In this document: one piece after another, positions 11,746-22,426 of the stretch
How positions within the stretch are numbered: the first letter of the stretch is position 1
Layout: the number at the start of each line of letters is the position of its first letter
NCBI GenBank assembly: GCA_029204225.1
Contig: CM055105.1
Coordinates: 18,145,226 to 18,209,225 of the forward strand
DNA from: Diphasiastrum complanatum
Lineage: Eukaryota > Streptophyta > Lycopodiopsida > Lycopodiales > Lycopodiaceae
DNA: 64,000 nt
Reading direction: 5' to 3'
Notes under the pieces: model-generated
What the model saw: only the letters and a program-made list of their open reading frames with translations
Database searches by the model: none
Told to the model about the DNA's origin: nothing
Translations under genes and position numbers: made by a program

Positions 11746-11819
11746 CTGAAATATGTGAAAAGAGTGGCACCAGGAGGATGTGTGCAATCTTGTTCTAGAT
11801 GATCTAAGCTTTCGCATGG
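11568..11819. repeat. Direct repeat pair of about 57 bases
   Basis: 11568-11625 and 11762-11819 match closely (GAGTGGCACCAG, then GGATGTGTGCAATCTTGTTC) and are 194 bases apart. The first candidate exon lies between them. Confidence 0.8.
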
Positions 11820-11841
11820 TTTCTTGGGCCATTTATTAGTA

Positions 11842-12027
11842 TGTGGACACATGATGCTCTTTTATTGACTATCAATTAGACCTTATGATTGGTGCCCTAA
11901 AAGGCTAAAGACCCACCATTTATTATTCATTATTTGTGGACACATGATGCTCTTTTATTGACTATCAGTTAGACCTTATGATTGGTGCCCTAAAAGGCTA
12001 AAGACCCACCATTTATTATTCATTATT
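11842..12027. repeat. Tandem duplication, unit 93 bases
   Basis: Two nearly identical copies begin TGTGGACACATGATGCTC at 11842 and 11935. The TTATTCATTATT and CCAAATGACC segments resemble LTR sequence at about 18360 and 28320, so this may be an old LTR fragment. The bases 12028-12526 show nothing else recognisable. Confidence 0.8.
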
Positions 12028-12526
12028 TGTCCAAATGACCATGTCACAAGGCCTCTAGACCTAACACATCGATTTACTGGTCTCCTACGGGATACATAGG
12101 CCAGAGGGTTCTCAATTTTTATTCTTTTGATCGGGAGTTTATGATTACTATATGCACTAGACTTTATATCTGTGTCTAATGTTGCATTGTTGTATGTACG
12201 TGTTCCTATGTCTGTTTTGCTCATAAAATTATCATTTTTGGTGGTGTTATGAAAGTTGGTACATTTAATGCTTTTATAGTAACTTGAGGGCTGGTTTGAC
12301 ATTTTGGGCCCAAGACTCCTTTGAGGCCCTCCTAGAAGGGGCACAAATTGGACTTGACCTAACCTTTTCAGCACATCACACTACGGAATAGCACAAACGG
12401 GAGTACTTTCATTCGTTCAATAGCGCTTATGATTTGATTGCTCTCGGGTTCCTTGTAGAAAACTTGCCACTCTTCCTTGTAGGGGAACAACTATTGGTTG
12501 TATTTAAAGTGCTATTCATATTCCTA

Positions 12527-13362
12527 GATGCACCGCGATTTTGAATCGAGTTAAAATCGCGATCAGAATCGCGATTCAGAAACACGTTTCGGGATTTTCC
12601 CAGAATCGCAGAGAATCGTTTTTTTTTTTTTTTTTAAGTTTATTAGGCAATATGGGTATCAGATGAAACCTCTGATTGAGAGCATTATGATTGTGTAGTT
12701 TGCTGACTGTTTCGGGTGCGAAACACCAAAAAGTGTGTTTTCACTCAGGGAGTTGGAAGGCCAAATCATGAAGAGGCCTTACCGTCGGGGCCGGGGTCTA
12801 CTGGCAGCCCCCGGACCCCGCGTTGCCCCCCAAACCCCCCACCGAGGAGCGGTAGCCCCCGACTTCTGTTTTGGGGCTACGCCCCCCTACCCTGTTTCGG
12901 GACTAGCGACCCTAGGTTCCTGCTATATAGACATTGTAGATAAAAATGCTACCGCCCCCCCGTAGATAAAAATGGGGTCCAAATGTGCGCCGAGAAGGGC
13001 CCAATATTTATGCCCCCAACTGTATGCACATTGCACTCACATCTCCAGTGAAACGATTGCAAAAGTGATCATCATCCATACAGTTGATAGCCCAAACTGT
13101 AGGATTAACATGTACTGAAAACCAAAGCAAATGACAACCAGATAGCTACTGAAAATAAGATATGTTTGTGCCTCATCTACTGCACTTCTGAGAGGCAAAA
13201 CGTTGGTTTGACCATTGATCCCCTAAAAAAATTTCAGCCATAAGCTATTTTTCCAAAAAATAAATAAATAAATAAATAAATTTTTTTTTTTTTTGCGATT
13301 CTTGGTTCAGAATCGCGATTCGCGAATCGTAGACCCAGCAAATCGCGATTCGGTGCATCTAT
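12527..13362. mobile_element. Fold-back (inverted-repeat) element, AATCGCGATT-rich ends
   Basis: The left end reads TAGATGCACCGCGATT and the right end, read on the other strand, TAGATGCACCGAATCGCG. Both arms then contain repeated AATCGCGATT-type motifs for about 80-100 bases. The arms enclose T-rich runs near 12620 and 13270 and a GC-rich core (12770-12980) with clustered C runs and two copies of GTAGATAAAAATG. There is no transposase ORF and I find no clear target-site duplication. This is best read as a non-autonomous fold-back or MITE-like element. Related ends appear at 53619-53825 and 58603. Confidence 0.6.
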
Positions 13363-13506
13363 GGCCTTGGAGAGTGCTATTTTCATTTTTTATGGCATAT
13401 TGTTCTTACGTAATGCCAAATTTGTGATTTAGTTCATAAAATGGCATTAGAGCACACAAGAAACAGAGATTCTTCTTAATTTCCATCTTGCGTGCCTTGT
13501 CCTTGA

Positions 13507-14140
13507 TTACCGATTTCCTGTTCTTTTTGTTTTGGTGAACCACGACATCCAATTCATCAAAATAATTGTTCTTTTTTTTTTTTTAGGGTTTTCATTTTTT
13601 GGTCTGTGTACACTTTTCCACGAAGCGACCAAAGTATTATCATAGGCTTTCGCCACGCGGATAGCATCCTTCAAAGTGTGGAGTACATTTCGCTTACACT
13701 CATTCTTATAGTCGGCGGGCAATCCAAACACGAATTGCCACTGAGCCAACTTACGATCAAAGAGTGGTACCTTAGCCAAAAAATTGGAGAAATCTTGAAC
13801 ATAAGTGTCCAATTCACAATTGCCCATCCAATAGTTGATGAAAAGAATGTATATCTCCGAGTCATCAACAACAACGAAGACTTTCCGGAATTCCTCAAGG
13901 AATCCAACCCAAGTTGCAATTTTAAAAGAAGTTCCCTTCACCAGGAGGAAGCCTTACCTTCCAGAAACAAGAGGACCAATGAAATTCGTTTCTCCTCGGG
14001 GACATTGTGCAAGCTAAAATAGCTCGTCCATCAATTAATCCAATCCTCGACAACTTTGGGGCATTTATATTTTTTCTCACTGGTGAAAACATTCGGTTGG
14101 TAGCCCAAGTTGTTTGAATTAACCGATTGTAACTAGTTAA
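13507..14140 (-). pseudogene. Retrotransposon Gag fragment (gypsy-like)
   Basis: A 144-codon frame on the minus strand (13507-13941) matches, residue by residue in several blocks, the gag at 24024-24656: V(V/I)VDD, a YVQDF/YIQEF block, LAKVP/LWNRVP, and FGLPADYKNEC versus LGLPTDYQNEC. It is therefore a capsid-region remnant of the same family in the opposite orientation. The N-terminal part runs upstream to about 14140 in broken frames. No zinc knuckle, protease or LTR is visible beside it. A short run (13363-13506) between it and the fold-back element has no feature. Confidence 0.7.
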
Positions 14141-14440
14141 ATGGGTATTGCATTTGATTATCATGTTGTTTGTTACTTTGATGGAGTTCCAGTACTGCCT
14201 TACTTAAAGTATGGAGTAGTTGATTAGAATCGATCGGTCCTGCCACATTAGGAGAAACTGGCCAAATTTTGGGAGAGAAACAAGTTCGTCTCCAACTACG
14301 AGAACCTCCTCGTTTGCTATTTTCCTATGGGAATTCAAGAAATTTTCCTAGAAATTTTTTGATTAGCAACTTTGTATAGCTTAATGCAGTAAAACATTCA
14401 AACAATATTCACAAGAAGAAGAAAAAAAATTACATTTTCA

Positions 14441-14694
14441 TGCTTGAAATTGCATTATCTACGAACTTGAGAACTTGGCAAAAAAATAATTGAAACAATG
14501 GCAATTTAGCCAATTACATTTTTTATGAAATGTCTCCAACAACAGTTCATAAAAACCAAATTCCAATATGCCTACAAATGCCACTCTTTAACACATAGGA
14601 AAAAAAAAAAAACTCCAATCAATTTAGGCTAGTACACCCCCCCCCCCCCCCCCATCTCCATCGGGCTTATGGCCCATAGCCTACAGCCCCGAGC

Positions 14695-14747
<53 letters not shown>

Positions 14748-15104
14748 TAACCTTAACTTTACTCTAAACATAGCACATCAAGTACACATAAATCTGAAAA
14801 TTCGATTCTTATTGATTTCCCTGCATGCACATAACATCACAAAGCATGAAAGATTGTAAAGTTGGCTGCCTTGTCTCCTCACAACCTTTGCTACATAGAT
14901 TATGATGAGGAATGCCTCTCTCTAGGCTCACTTATGCACAATCCTCAAGCACCCCTTAACCCTGACCCTTCCTAACGTCAACACATGGCCAATTCCATGC
15001 ACAATCGACACTTAGAGATGGTCAAGAATGCACGCGTTTGAAATTGCATTATCTACAAACTTGAGCAAATTAATTGAAACAATGGCAATTTAGCCAATTA
15101 CATC
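14441..15104. repeat. Direct repeats of about 70 bases flanking poly-C and (GA)n
   Basis: 14441-14520 and 15037-15104 share GAAATTGCATTATCTAC and CAATGGCAATTTAGCC. Between them lie a run of about 17 C (14637-14653), a (GA)n tract (14701-14745) and about 290 bases without recognisable content. The arrangement could be a decayed insertion, but the repeats are far too long for a target-site duplication. Confidence 0.7.
14701..14745. repeat. (GA)n microsatellite
   Basis: About 45 bases of GA dinucleotides preceded by CACACA. Confidence 0.97.
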
Positions 15105-15109
15105 CATCA

Positions 15110-17132
15110 AATCGATCAGAAGATGGAAAGAAAGTGGTTTGAAAAGGAAACTGCTTTATTTGCAAAAATCAGGACATTGCAAAGGAGTGCTGGCACAACA
15201 AATTCAAGAAAAAGTAGGACGGGAATTTTGCTGAAGAAGAAGAAACATCTAATGCAAAATTAAGTGTTTTGAATCTTGAAGACTATGAGTTGTTTTCGGC
15301 ATCGACATCTTCTGGTAGTGGCTTCTCGAAGGAAGAAGACTATTGGTTTATTGATTCAGGAGCTTCAAAGCATACGACACCTAGACGAGAGTGGCTATCT
15401 AATTTTCAAAAATTAGATGATGGGTCAAATGTGAAGTTGGGAGATAACTACACATATAATATAAAAGGAGTTGGAAAAGCACAGGTTCAACTACCTTCAG
15501 GGAAGATTGGAGACTTAAAGGATGTGCTTTATGTACCAGGAATCAAGAAAAACTTACTCTCAGTATGAGCTATTGCAAAGCAACAGTTCGATGAAGAGCG
15601 GTGTCTCATCAAGAAGAAAAATAATGAAGTATTAGCTGAGGGCATACTTGTAGGGCGGTTGTACAAACTTCGAGCTCAGGTGGTGGATCATCATGCAAGT
15701 GTCGCGGATATTAGATCATTGAGTAAGTTATGGCACGAAAGGTTCGGACATCTGAATTACAAAAGTCTACAAGTCTTGAGGAAATTTAACATGGTTACAG
15801 GTTTACCTCAGCTTGTTTCTGATCACAAGGTTTGTGAAGGCTGTCTTAGGCAAACATCACATGAAGAAATTTTTGCCTAGTACATTCAGGGCGAAAAATG
15901 TTCTAGAACTTGTTCATACAAATTTGTGTGGTTCTATGAGGACTCAATCTTATGGGGGAGCAAGTTACTTTATGGTATTTGTGGATGATTATTCCAGGAA
16001 GACATGTCTTTATCTTCTAAAGAATAAGGATGAAGCATTCAAATATTTCACATGGTTTAAGACACAGGTGGAGAAAGAAACAGATAGACAAGCTCGGACA
16101 AAGGGGAAGAGTATCTTTCTACGGAATTTCAGGTGTTTTGCAAGGATCATAGTATAAAGAGACAATTTGCAAACACGGACACGCCTCAACAAAATGGCGT
16201 TGCAGAAAGAGAGAACCGGTCTATAGTGGAAACTGCGAGTATGCTCAAGAGTAAAAATCTTCCAAATATTTTTTGGGGTGAAGCAGTTAAGATGGTGGTT
16301 TATCTTTTGAATCGAAGTCCTACAAAGGTTGTAGAGAATCGAACTCCAGAGGAAGCTTACACGGGTCGGAAGCCAGATGTAAGTCATTTGAGAGTGTTTG
16401 GGAGTATTGCTTATTCTTACATACCTAAGGATTCAAGGAGCAAATTGGATTCTAAGGCGATCAAGTGTTTATTTCTTGGTTATGATAGTCAAGAGAAGAA
16501 ATACAGGTTATATGACTTGGAGGGTAAGAAAATAATCATAAGTAGGGATGTAGTCTTTGATGAGGCAACTCATAAAGATACAGAGATATATTTTGATAAG
16601 GATCAAGATGGAGGAATCCCTATATTATGTGACGAGTTATTACAGGAACTTGAATCGACACATGTATTGCCTACGCCAATCCAAGAACCTAGAGTGACTT
16701 TGATTGAGATAGGAAAGAGGAAGGAGAGATCAAGTATATGGGATACTTATTCACCTCCTACTTCACCAGGCAGGAAGCATCCTACATCAGAAGCTAGAAG
16801 ATTGCCTAGATGGTACTACGAAACTATCGAGGATAATATCATTATGGAACAGGGAGAGTCCAGTACGCATGGAACTAGGAGATCGGCTAGACTTGAAAAG
16901 CAACATGAAGATCAGGGTCGACAGGAGGATCGACAGGAGGATCATCATAAGGATGGGGACGTACACTTTGCTTACATGACTACACAGTTGGAAACCAAGG
17001 ATCCATCTACTTTCAGGGGAAGTGGAGCCTACAGAAAAGCAAGTTGCTGATATCTTTACCAGAGGAGTTGGCAAAGAAAAGTTTCAGAAGTTTAGAGAAC
17101 TTCTAGGAGTAATAGATAACAAAGTAAACATT
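15110..17132 (+). pseudogene. Ty1/copia Gag-Pol remnant with RT region deleted
   Basis: Starting from a partial zinc knuckle (CFICKNQDIAKECW), the sequence continues through protease (WFIDSGASKHTT), the KNLLSV block, the pre-integrase HERFGHLNYKS, the integrase core (LVHTNLCGSM, VFVDDYSRK; TPQQNGVAERENR) and the integrase C-terminus (GYDSQEKKYRLYD) to a linker rich in charged residues. It then jumps near 17015 directly to the last residues of RNase H (ADIFTRGVGKEKF), so RT and most of RNase H were deleted. There are a stop at about 15565, a frame change near 15845 and another near 16115. The longest intact piece is 16133-17050. It is dead but younger-looking than the copy at 1.4 kb. Confidence 0.92.
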
Positions 17133-17445
17133 AAGGGGGAGTGTTAGGAATTAATGTTTATTTGATACCCCTTAATGATAGTTTGGCCATGCCTGCGTGC
17201 TATTATAGGGGCCATTCTATTTATAGAAATTCGTCTTTTAAGGCTTATGCATGTAGGTGGGCGCACTACAACTAAATTAGGATCTATTTACTACTTAGAA
17301 ATTCATCTTGGGACTTTACCCAATATAGGTAGTAATTATAGCAATTAGCCTTTGCTCTTTTGCTAATTGCTTTAAGCTCTTCGCTTTTCTTATTGATTCG
17401 AGAAACTATTAAGTAGGCTAGCGCCCCACCACAAGATAATTCCAA
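17133..17445 (+). mobile_element. copia polypurine tract and 3' LTR (partial)
   Basis: AAGGGGGAG (17133-17141) precedes TGTTAGGAATTAATG at 17142, the expected PPT-LTR junction of the copia remnant. The LTR's right end is not defined and it abuts a reversed chromovirus fragment near 17450. Confidence 0.65.
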
Positions 17446-17449
17446 TATC

Positions 17450-18505
17450 ACAACTAAGAAAGGACAGCAATCAGCAAATGAAAAAAGTGAAAATGGAGGC
17501 TGTAAAAATGCGCTGGACAGCCAGCAAGTGACAAATTGGAATATCAAACGGAGTCGGAATTTCGTGAAATTTGGTTTATGATGGGCGATGGACAGCCTGC
17601 AAACAAGGTGTGAAAAATGGCTGCAAACGGAAACAAAAACGGACGAAAGTGACAGGTTGAAGCGGCTGGACAGCCTGCAAACAAAAGTGAAGAGAGGGCT
17701 GAAAACGGAAGGAGGAACGGACGAAAGAGATGAGGGAATTGGGCGCTAGAGAGCCTGCAAACAAGCTGGAAATGGGTGATGGAGGGTTGGAACTTGGGCG
17801 CCAGAAATAATCTGCCCGAAAAAAAATAAAATAAAATTTCCGGCCGCCAAATTTAGCGGAAGTACTTCCGCTAACTATCTGCTAAAGCTCCGCCAAGGAA
17901 AATGCTTTGATGGGAGCTGGTCCTCCTCCAAACTGTGCTGAATGTTGCTGAAGCAAAGAGACAAAAGCCCTCAACAAAGAGAGAAAAATCAGCAAGGAAA
18001 ATGGGCACCCAAGCAAAAAATCAGATCTGAAATTCAGCAATCAGGAAAGTGCTCTGAAACCAAGTTACGAATAGAGCCACAGCTGATCTAGAGCTAAGGT
18101 ATGAAAGCATCACATAAGCAAGACTTAAGCTATGAAAGCAGCATATAAGCAAGACTTAGCCCTAGAAAGCAGGAAAGAGAGAGATTAAGGAGACTAAAGA
18201 GAGAGATCAATATCATTAGCTGAATAGCAAATGACACAGTTTCCCTACTTATAGCCAAGAGGAAGCCCTAAAAGGAAGCTTCCGGTGGCTAGGGCCCAAC
18301 TGGGAGGGATAATAGTGCGCCCTCCAAAAAGGCCCCCACTCTCCAATGATATGTCCAAATGGCCTAATAATGAATAATAAGGACAAAGGCCAACCATATA
18401 GTCTAAGTGTCACTAATGAATAAAAAAGGGCCCAAGGCCTGCTTATGCATAAAGTAAAGTAAATGTAAATGGACGCGGCGAATGTAATGAGCCAAGTCCA
18501 TAACT
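17450..18505 (-). mobile_element. Chromovirus fragment: 5' LTR plus leader, reversed
   Basis: This is the reverse complement of 28181-29230. The LTR is 18505-18063 (443 bases, the same length as the 5' LTR at 28181). It is followed by a mutated tRNA-Met primer-binding site (TGGTTTCAGAGC) and the untranslated leader with its repeated (C)TTTGCAGGCTGTCCA-type blocks. Similarity stops near 17450, before gag, so only the 5' end of the element is present. ORFs predicted in the leader are not coding. Confidence 0.85.
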
Positions 18506-18950
18506 GATACCATGTAGGAATCCAGAATCAAGACTATTCATTACACAAAGTATTCTCAAAGAGAAGAGAGAGATGGTTAGATGACCCTCTTGTAGAAACT
18601 TGTGGACAGCCAATATGAATAGTAGATTGCTTAACAAAAGTGTGTCTCATACAAATGAATGGCTACATATAAGTAGTCCAAGATGGCTATCTACCTTCAT
18701 GACTGTTGGTTGTCCAATAGCTTGACTAATGGCTATCTAGCTACCATAAGTTACATAAAATACCCCAAATAACAAGTTGGGTACTTAATTCACATGTATA
18801 GGCCCCTAGTGGACCCACGAGTCCCTACAAGTTAGTTTCATACTAACTTGGGCCTAAAATATAAATGACCATGGTTACACAGATCTCGACCTTTTGGGTC
18901 ATAGTAACCTATGGCTTCTACATCATCTACATTTATTATTCTAACAGCAC
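18506..18950. other. Unassigned sequence between retroelements
   Basis: No ORF, repeat family or splice-bounded exon could be supported. It may be further degraded LTR sequence. Confidence 0.5.
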
Positions 18951-19238
18951 TCTCACAAACTTATACACCTCACCCATCCACTCCACTTCATCTTTTGTTG
19001 ATTTGGAGTCCCCAGACCGCATACACTTGTACTTGACACCTCACTCACTTTCAAATGTTTCCCCACCCTCTATAAAAAGAGAAACTTGCCCCCCTACGAA
19101 GGCTATTCCATCATTATGCTTTCTAGTTCTTTCTCTTTATTTGTTTTTTTGTGTAGGTGCTTTGGAGAAAGAGCTTGAAGCTTTGGCTCAAGAAGATTGT
19201 GCCAAATTTGGATGGGGAGGCTTTGGAACTCAAAACAT

Positions 19239-19294
<56 letters not shown>

Positions 19295-20033
19295 CACTAT
19301 TCATTTCAGCATATCTCTTGTGCTACATCTCCATTTTTGAAGTATCTACACCATAAACTAAACTTGCTCATTCCTCCAACTCGGCCCACTATTACCAAAA
19401 ATCCAGCAACTCATTTATTTTAGAACAAAGCTCTTTTTCCCCCATACTCGGCGTTCCATAAATCAAGAACTCTCCCTAATGATCATGTGATCCTAATCCT
19501 TGATTTCTACTACCAAACACCCAAAAATTGGATGCATGCATGCATTAAGTCCTCCTTAACTTTTGCATGTGTACATTACTCTGATGATTGCCTTTGCATG
19601 TAACTATAGTTTGCTTATTTCCATTTACATGTCAAGTTTCTAGAATTCTTCATCCTTGCATGTTGAAAGAGTTAAAGTCTTATGAGAAAAACCCCATGCA
19701 TTTGATAAACTAGAAATGGAAACAAGTCCATTGAAAGGAACCAAGTTTATATTCCTCTTTTATGACCTTTTGGGAATCCAATGTATATGTAATTGGCAAA
19801 GGTCAATTGGTTTTGCATAATAAAGAGATATCCTTCAGGGGGGAACCCCATCTTGACCCCTCAATGCGTTTGCAACATGTGAATATTTACTGTGCATGAA
19901 TTCTTGTGATTCATTGTTTTTCCAGTCTAAATTTGATTTCATTCAAGATGATTCAAGACTTGTTCTATATGAAAGTAAAGTCAATAAGTTTATGGGTCTA
20001 AAGATTGTAGGAAACCTTCCCTTGAGGTTCACA
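18951..20033 (+). mobile_element. Gypsy element A, 5' LTR (5'-truncated)
   Basis: This matches 25585-26552 almost throughout, including CCATCATTATGCTTTCTAG and the (TC)n tract at 19241-19290. It ends in TTCACA immediately before a primer-binding site, as a 5' LTR should. The start differs from the 3' copy, so the left part is truncated or replaced. ORFs in it come from the repeat. Confidence 0.8.
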
Positions 20034-20036
20034 CAT

Positions 20037-20048
20037 TGGTATCAAAGC
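20037..20048 (+). promoter_or_regulatory. Primer-binding site of gypsy element A
   Basis: TGGTATCAAAGC, one base from the usual plant initiator-Met primer site TGGTATCAGAGC, lies three bases after the 5' LTR end. Confidence 0.8.
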
Positions 20049-20394
20049 TAAGGTTTTACATTTTGTGAACTTCTTGTGAGGGTTTTGTTTTTTGCATAAA
20101 AAAGATGCCAACCCATCGAACTCTACATCTTTACTTCCAAATTGACTTCCCATCTGCTCTTATCTCTTTTTTTTTCTTACAAGACTTTTTCAATGCAAGA
20201 GAAAATTGTCGACAACTAGGAGATCCTAGAGAGTTAGATCTTCAGATTTTTATTAGTTTCCAACCCAATGCCATAAAAATTGTAGCTTCCATCTTCCTTT
20301 TTGGGGAGTGGCACTTTTCTGAATCCCAAGCTTTTCCATACTATTATTGGCCTTAAAATTTCTGTTTCAAGAAGGTTCTTTTGCTCTAACAAAG

Positions 20395-20859
20395 ATGGCC
20401 AGCTCTTCACGAAGTGCTCCAGGCTCTTTTCCATCGCTATCGCCTTCTCGTCCGAGAAGAAGAAGAATTGAATTGCAGGAAAATAATCGTAATGGAAGCG
20501 GAAACAAAAAGAAGATGAAAGAGCTCCATCCATTGTTCAAGAGACCTTTTACATCAAGAAGCTTGAATTGCATGGAGAGAATCAAGAAGACCAAGACTCA
20601 TGCTCATCATGATGAAGAATCCGCCGATGAGACATTGGAAGTATACATGCAGAGAATCAAAAAGCCGCATGTACAAGGAACATACAACCCAAAATTAGTC
20701 TTGGCCATTCGATCTTTGAAGGCCACACTAGTAAAACAAGGGAAGTATTTTCTTAACCATATTGATTGTCCATTGGGACCAAAAGAATGCTTTAAGTATA
20801 GATCTAGAGATGTTTTAAAGAAAAACATGAAAGAGAGTGGTCAATATCAAGTTGTGTAA
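20395..20859 (+). CDS. Gag-region ORF of element A, unrecognised
   Basis: About 155 codons from MASSSRSAPG to a stop at 20859, in the position expected for gag. The N-terminus is rich in Ser, Pro and Arg with a basic stretch (RPRRRRIEL). The middle is Lys/His/Glu-rich. No zinc knuckle or capsid motif is recognised, and it is short for a gag. A Met 16 codons upstream would extend it. It probably represents a shortened gag or a non-gag leader ORF. The reading frame is intact while the downstream pol is broken. Confidence 0.45.
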   Translation: MASSSRSAPGSFPSLSPSRPRRRRIELQENNRNGSGNKKKMKELHPLFKRPFTSRSLNCMERIKKTKTHAHHDEESADETLEVYMQRIKKPHVQGTYNPKLVLAIRSLKATLVKQGKYFLNHIDCPLGPKECFKYRSRDVLKKNMKESGQYQVV

Positions 20860-20905
20860 TCCTGTAGTACTTGATTTACTTGGAATCACCTTGGTAAAAT
20901 TGTGA

Positions 20906-21892
20906 GTGTCCATTCAAGTGGCTAAGGCACTTAAGCACGCTCTATTTTCTTATTTGTTGTTTGTTCAACCAATGGATGAAAATGATGTGAATGAAAAGTC
21001 ACCTTTGAATAGCCCCCAAAAGAACTTTTTGAAAAAGTATTTATCTTCTTTTTCCGATGAACTTCCAAATTCATTACCTCCTGAGAGACCAGAGGACCAT
21101 AAAATAGATATACTCCCTGGGAGTTCTATTCCTAATAGACCTCCCTATAGAGTAAGTCATGTCCAACAAGAAGCAATCTCAAGGCAAATAAATGACTTGC
21201 TCGAAAAGGGGTTATAAGACCTAGTAGTTCTCCATATTGTTCCCATGTCCCGACTCCTTTTAGCACAAAAAAAAAGATGGTAGCTTTAGAATGTGTATAG
21301 ACTACCGAGCCCTAAATAAGATTACGGTCAAGAATCGTTTTCCTATTCCGAGGGTGGATGATATCATGGATAGACTTAGGGGAGCAAATATCTTTAGTAG
21401 AATAGACGTAACTAGTGGATACCACCAAATCCGAGTAATGCCTGAAAATGTCCATAAAACAGCCTTCAGAACTAACTCTGGCCTAAATGAGTTTCTAGTG
21501 GTTCCCTTTGGTCTTACCAACGCTCCCGCCACATTCAACCGAATGATGAAACGAATTTTTCAACCTTATCAATGATTTGTAGGAACATTCTATGATGATA
21601 TCCTAGTCTTCAGTGCTAATGAAAAGAACATAAAAGACATCTTGATATTTTCGAAGAATGGAATCCAAATGGACCCTTCCAAGATCAAAGGTGTGAAAGA
21701 TTGGCCAAAACCCAGAAACATTCATGAACTTCGATCCTTTCTAGGCTTATGTTCTTACTATAGGAAATTTGTTCGACATTCTGCTCATATAGCCTCACCT
21801 CGTCATGAACTCACTAAAAAGAGGGCAAAATTCCATTGGAATAAGAATGAGCAACATTCTTTTGATTCCTTGAAGCATGCCCTTACCACAGG
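20906..21892 (+). pseudogene. Ty3/gypsy reverse transcriptase remnant of element A
   Basis: RT motifs are in order: [69 protein letters not shown], then the catalytic block read as FYDDILVFSA, FSKNGIQMDPSKI, FLGLCSYYRKFV. The catalytic FYDD is preceded by a stop and a frame change near 21575, and about 30 residues between the catalytic block and FSKNG are lost. Gag zinc knuckle, protease and most of RNase H/integrase are not seen. It stops abruptly at the LTR that starts at 21893, consistent with disruption by another insertion. Confidence 0.9.
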
Positions 21893-22413
21893 TGTTATGT
21901 CCATGACCAGTACATAGGATACAGTATACTCCTAGTCTTGGATACACGGTACTCCAGTGAAACAAGCTGTTTGTTATGCCACGTCATACTGGACATAACC
22001 CGAAAGTAACTAATATCCTTGTGAGGCCCAGAACACACTAAATGGAGTTTAGACAAGGTATGAGACAGTGTATGCATGTGTAGAGTTATCAATAGCAATT
22101 GTATGAATAGTTGGTCCATGCTTAGGACTCTATTCTAGGTGAATCTATGTATAGGGAACTTAGCGTCACGCATGGCTATGTGCCCAGGATGCTTTTGGCT
22201 CTATATATTGGGTCCAAACTCGCCCTACTCCTCATTATGGTTAAGGATCCATTGTCAGGCTCTCACTCTATATTCATGCTTCTTGTTCCTTGGCTTGGGG
22301 ATGAGGCTTCTAGAATTTGATTGGATGCTTCTACTTGGTTGGGTGGTTTTTTCATAGTGTGTTATCCATTGTGTTTGTGATTTAAAAGTAGGATCTAAGG
22401 AGCTTCCCTTATA
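21893..22413 (+). mobile_element. LTR of element B, nested in element A
   Basis: It begins TGTTATGTCC immediately after the interrupted gypsy coding sequence and ends just before a canonical primer-binding site. About 80 bases at its start recur in reverse at 50163-50240. No matching 3' LTR is found near 25 kb, so the right end of B is missing or deleted. Confidence 0.65.
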
Positions 22414-22414
22414 G

Positions 22415-22426
22415 TGGTATCAGAGC
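22415..22426 (+). promoter_or_regulatory. Primer-binding site of element B
   Basis: TGGTATCAGAGC exactly matches the usual plant initiator-tRNA-Met primer site. Confidence 0.85.

Noticed and set aside
20037-20048. tRNA gene fragments suggested by TGGTATCAGAGC-like sequences
   Set aside because: They are retrotransposon primer-binding sites next to LTR ends. No cloverleaf surrounds them.
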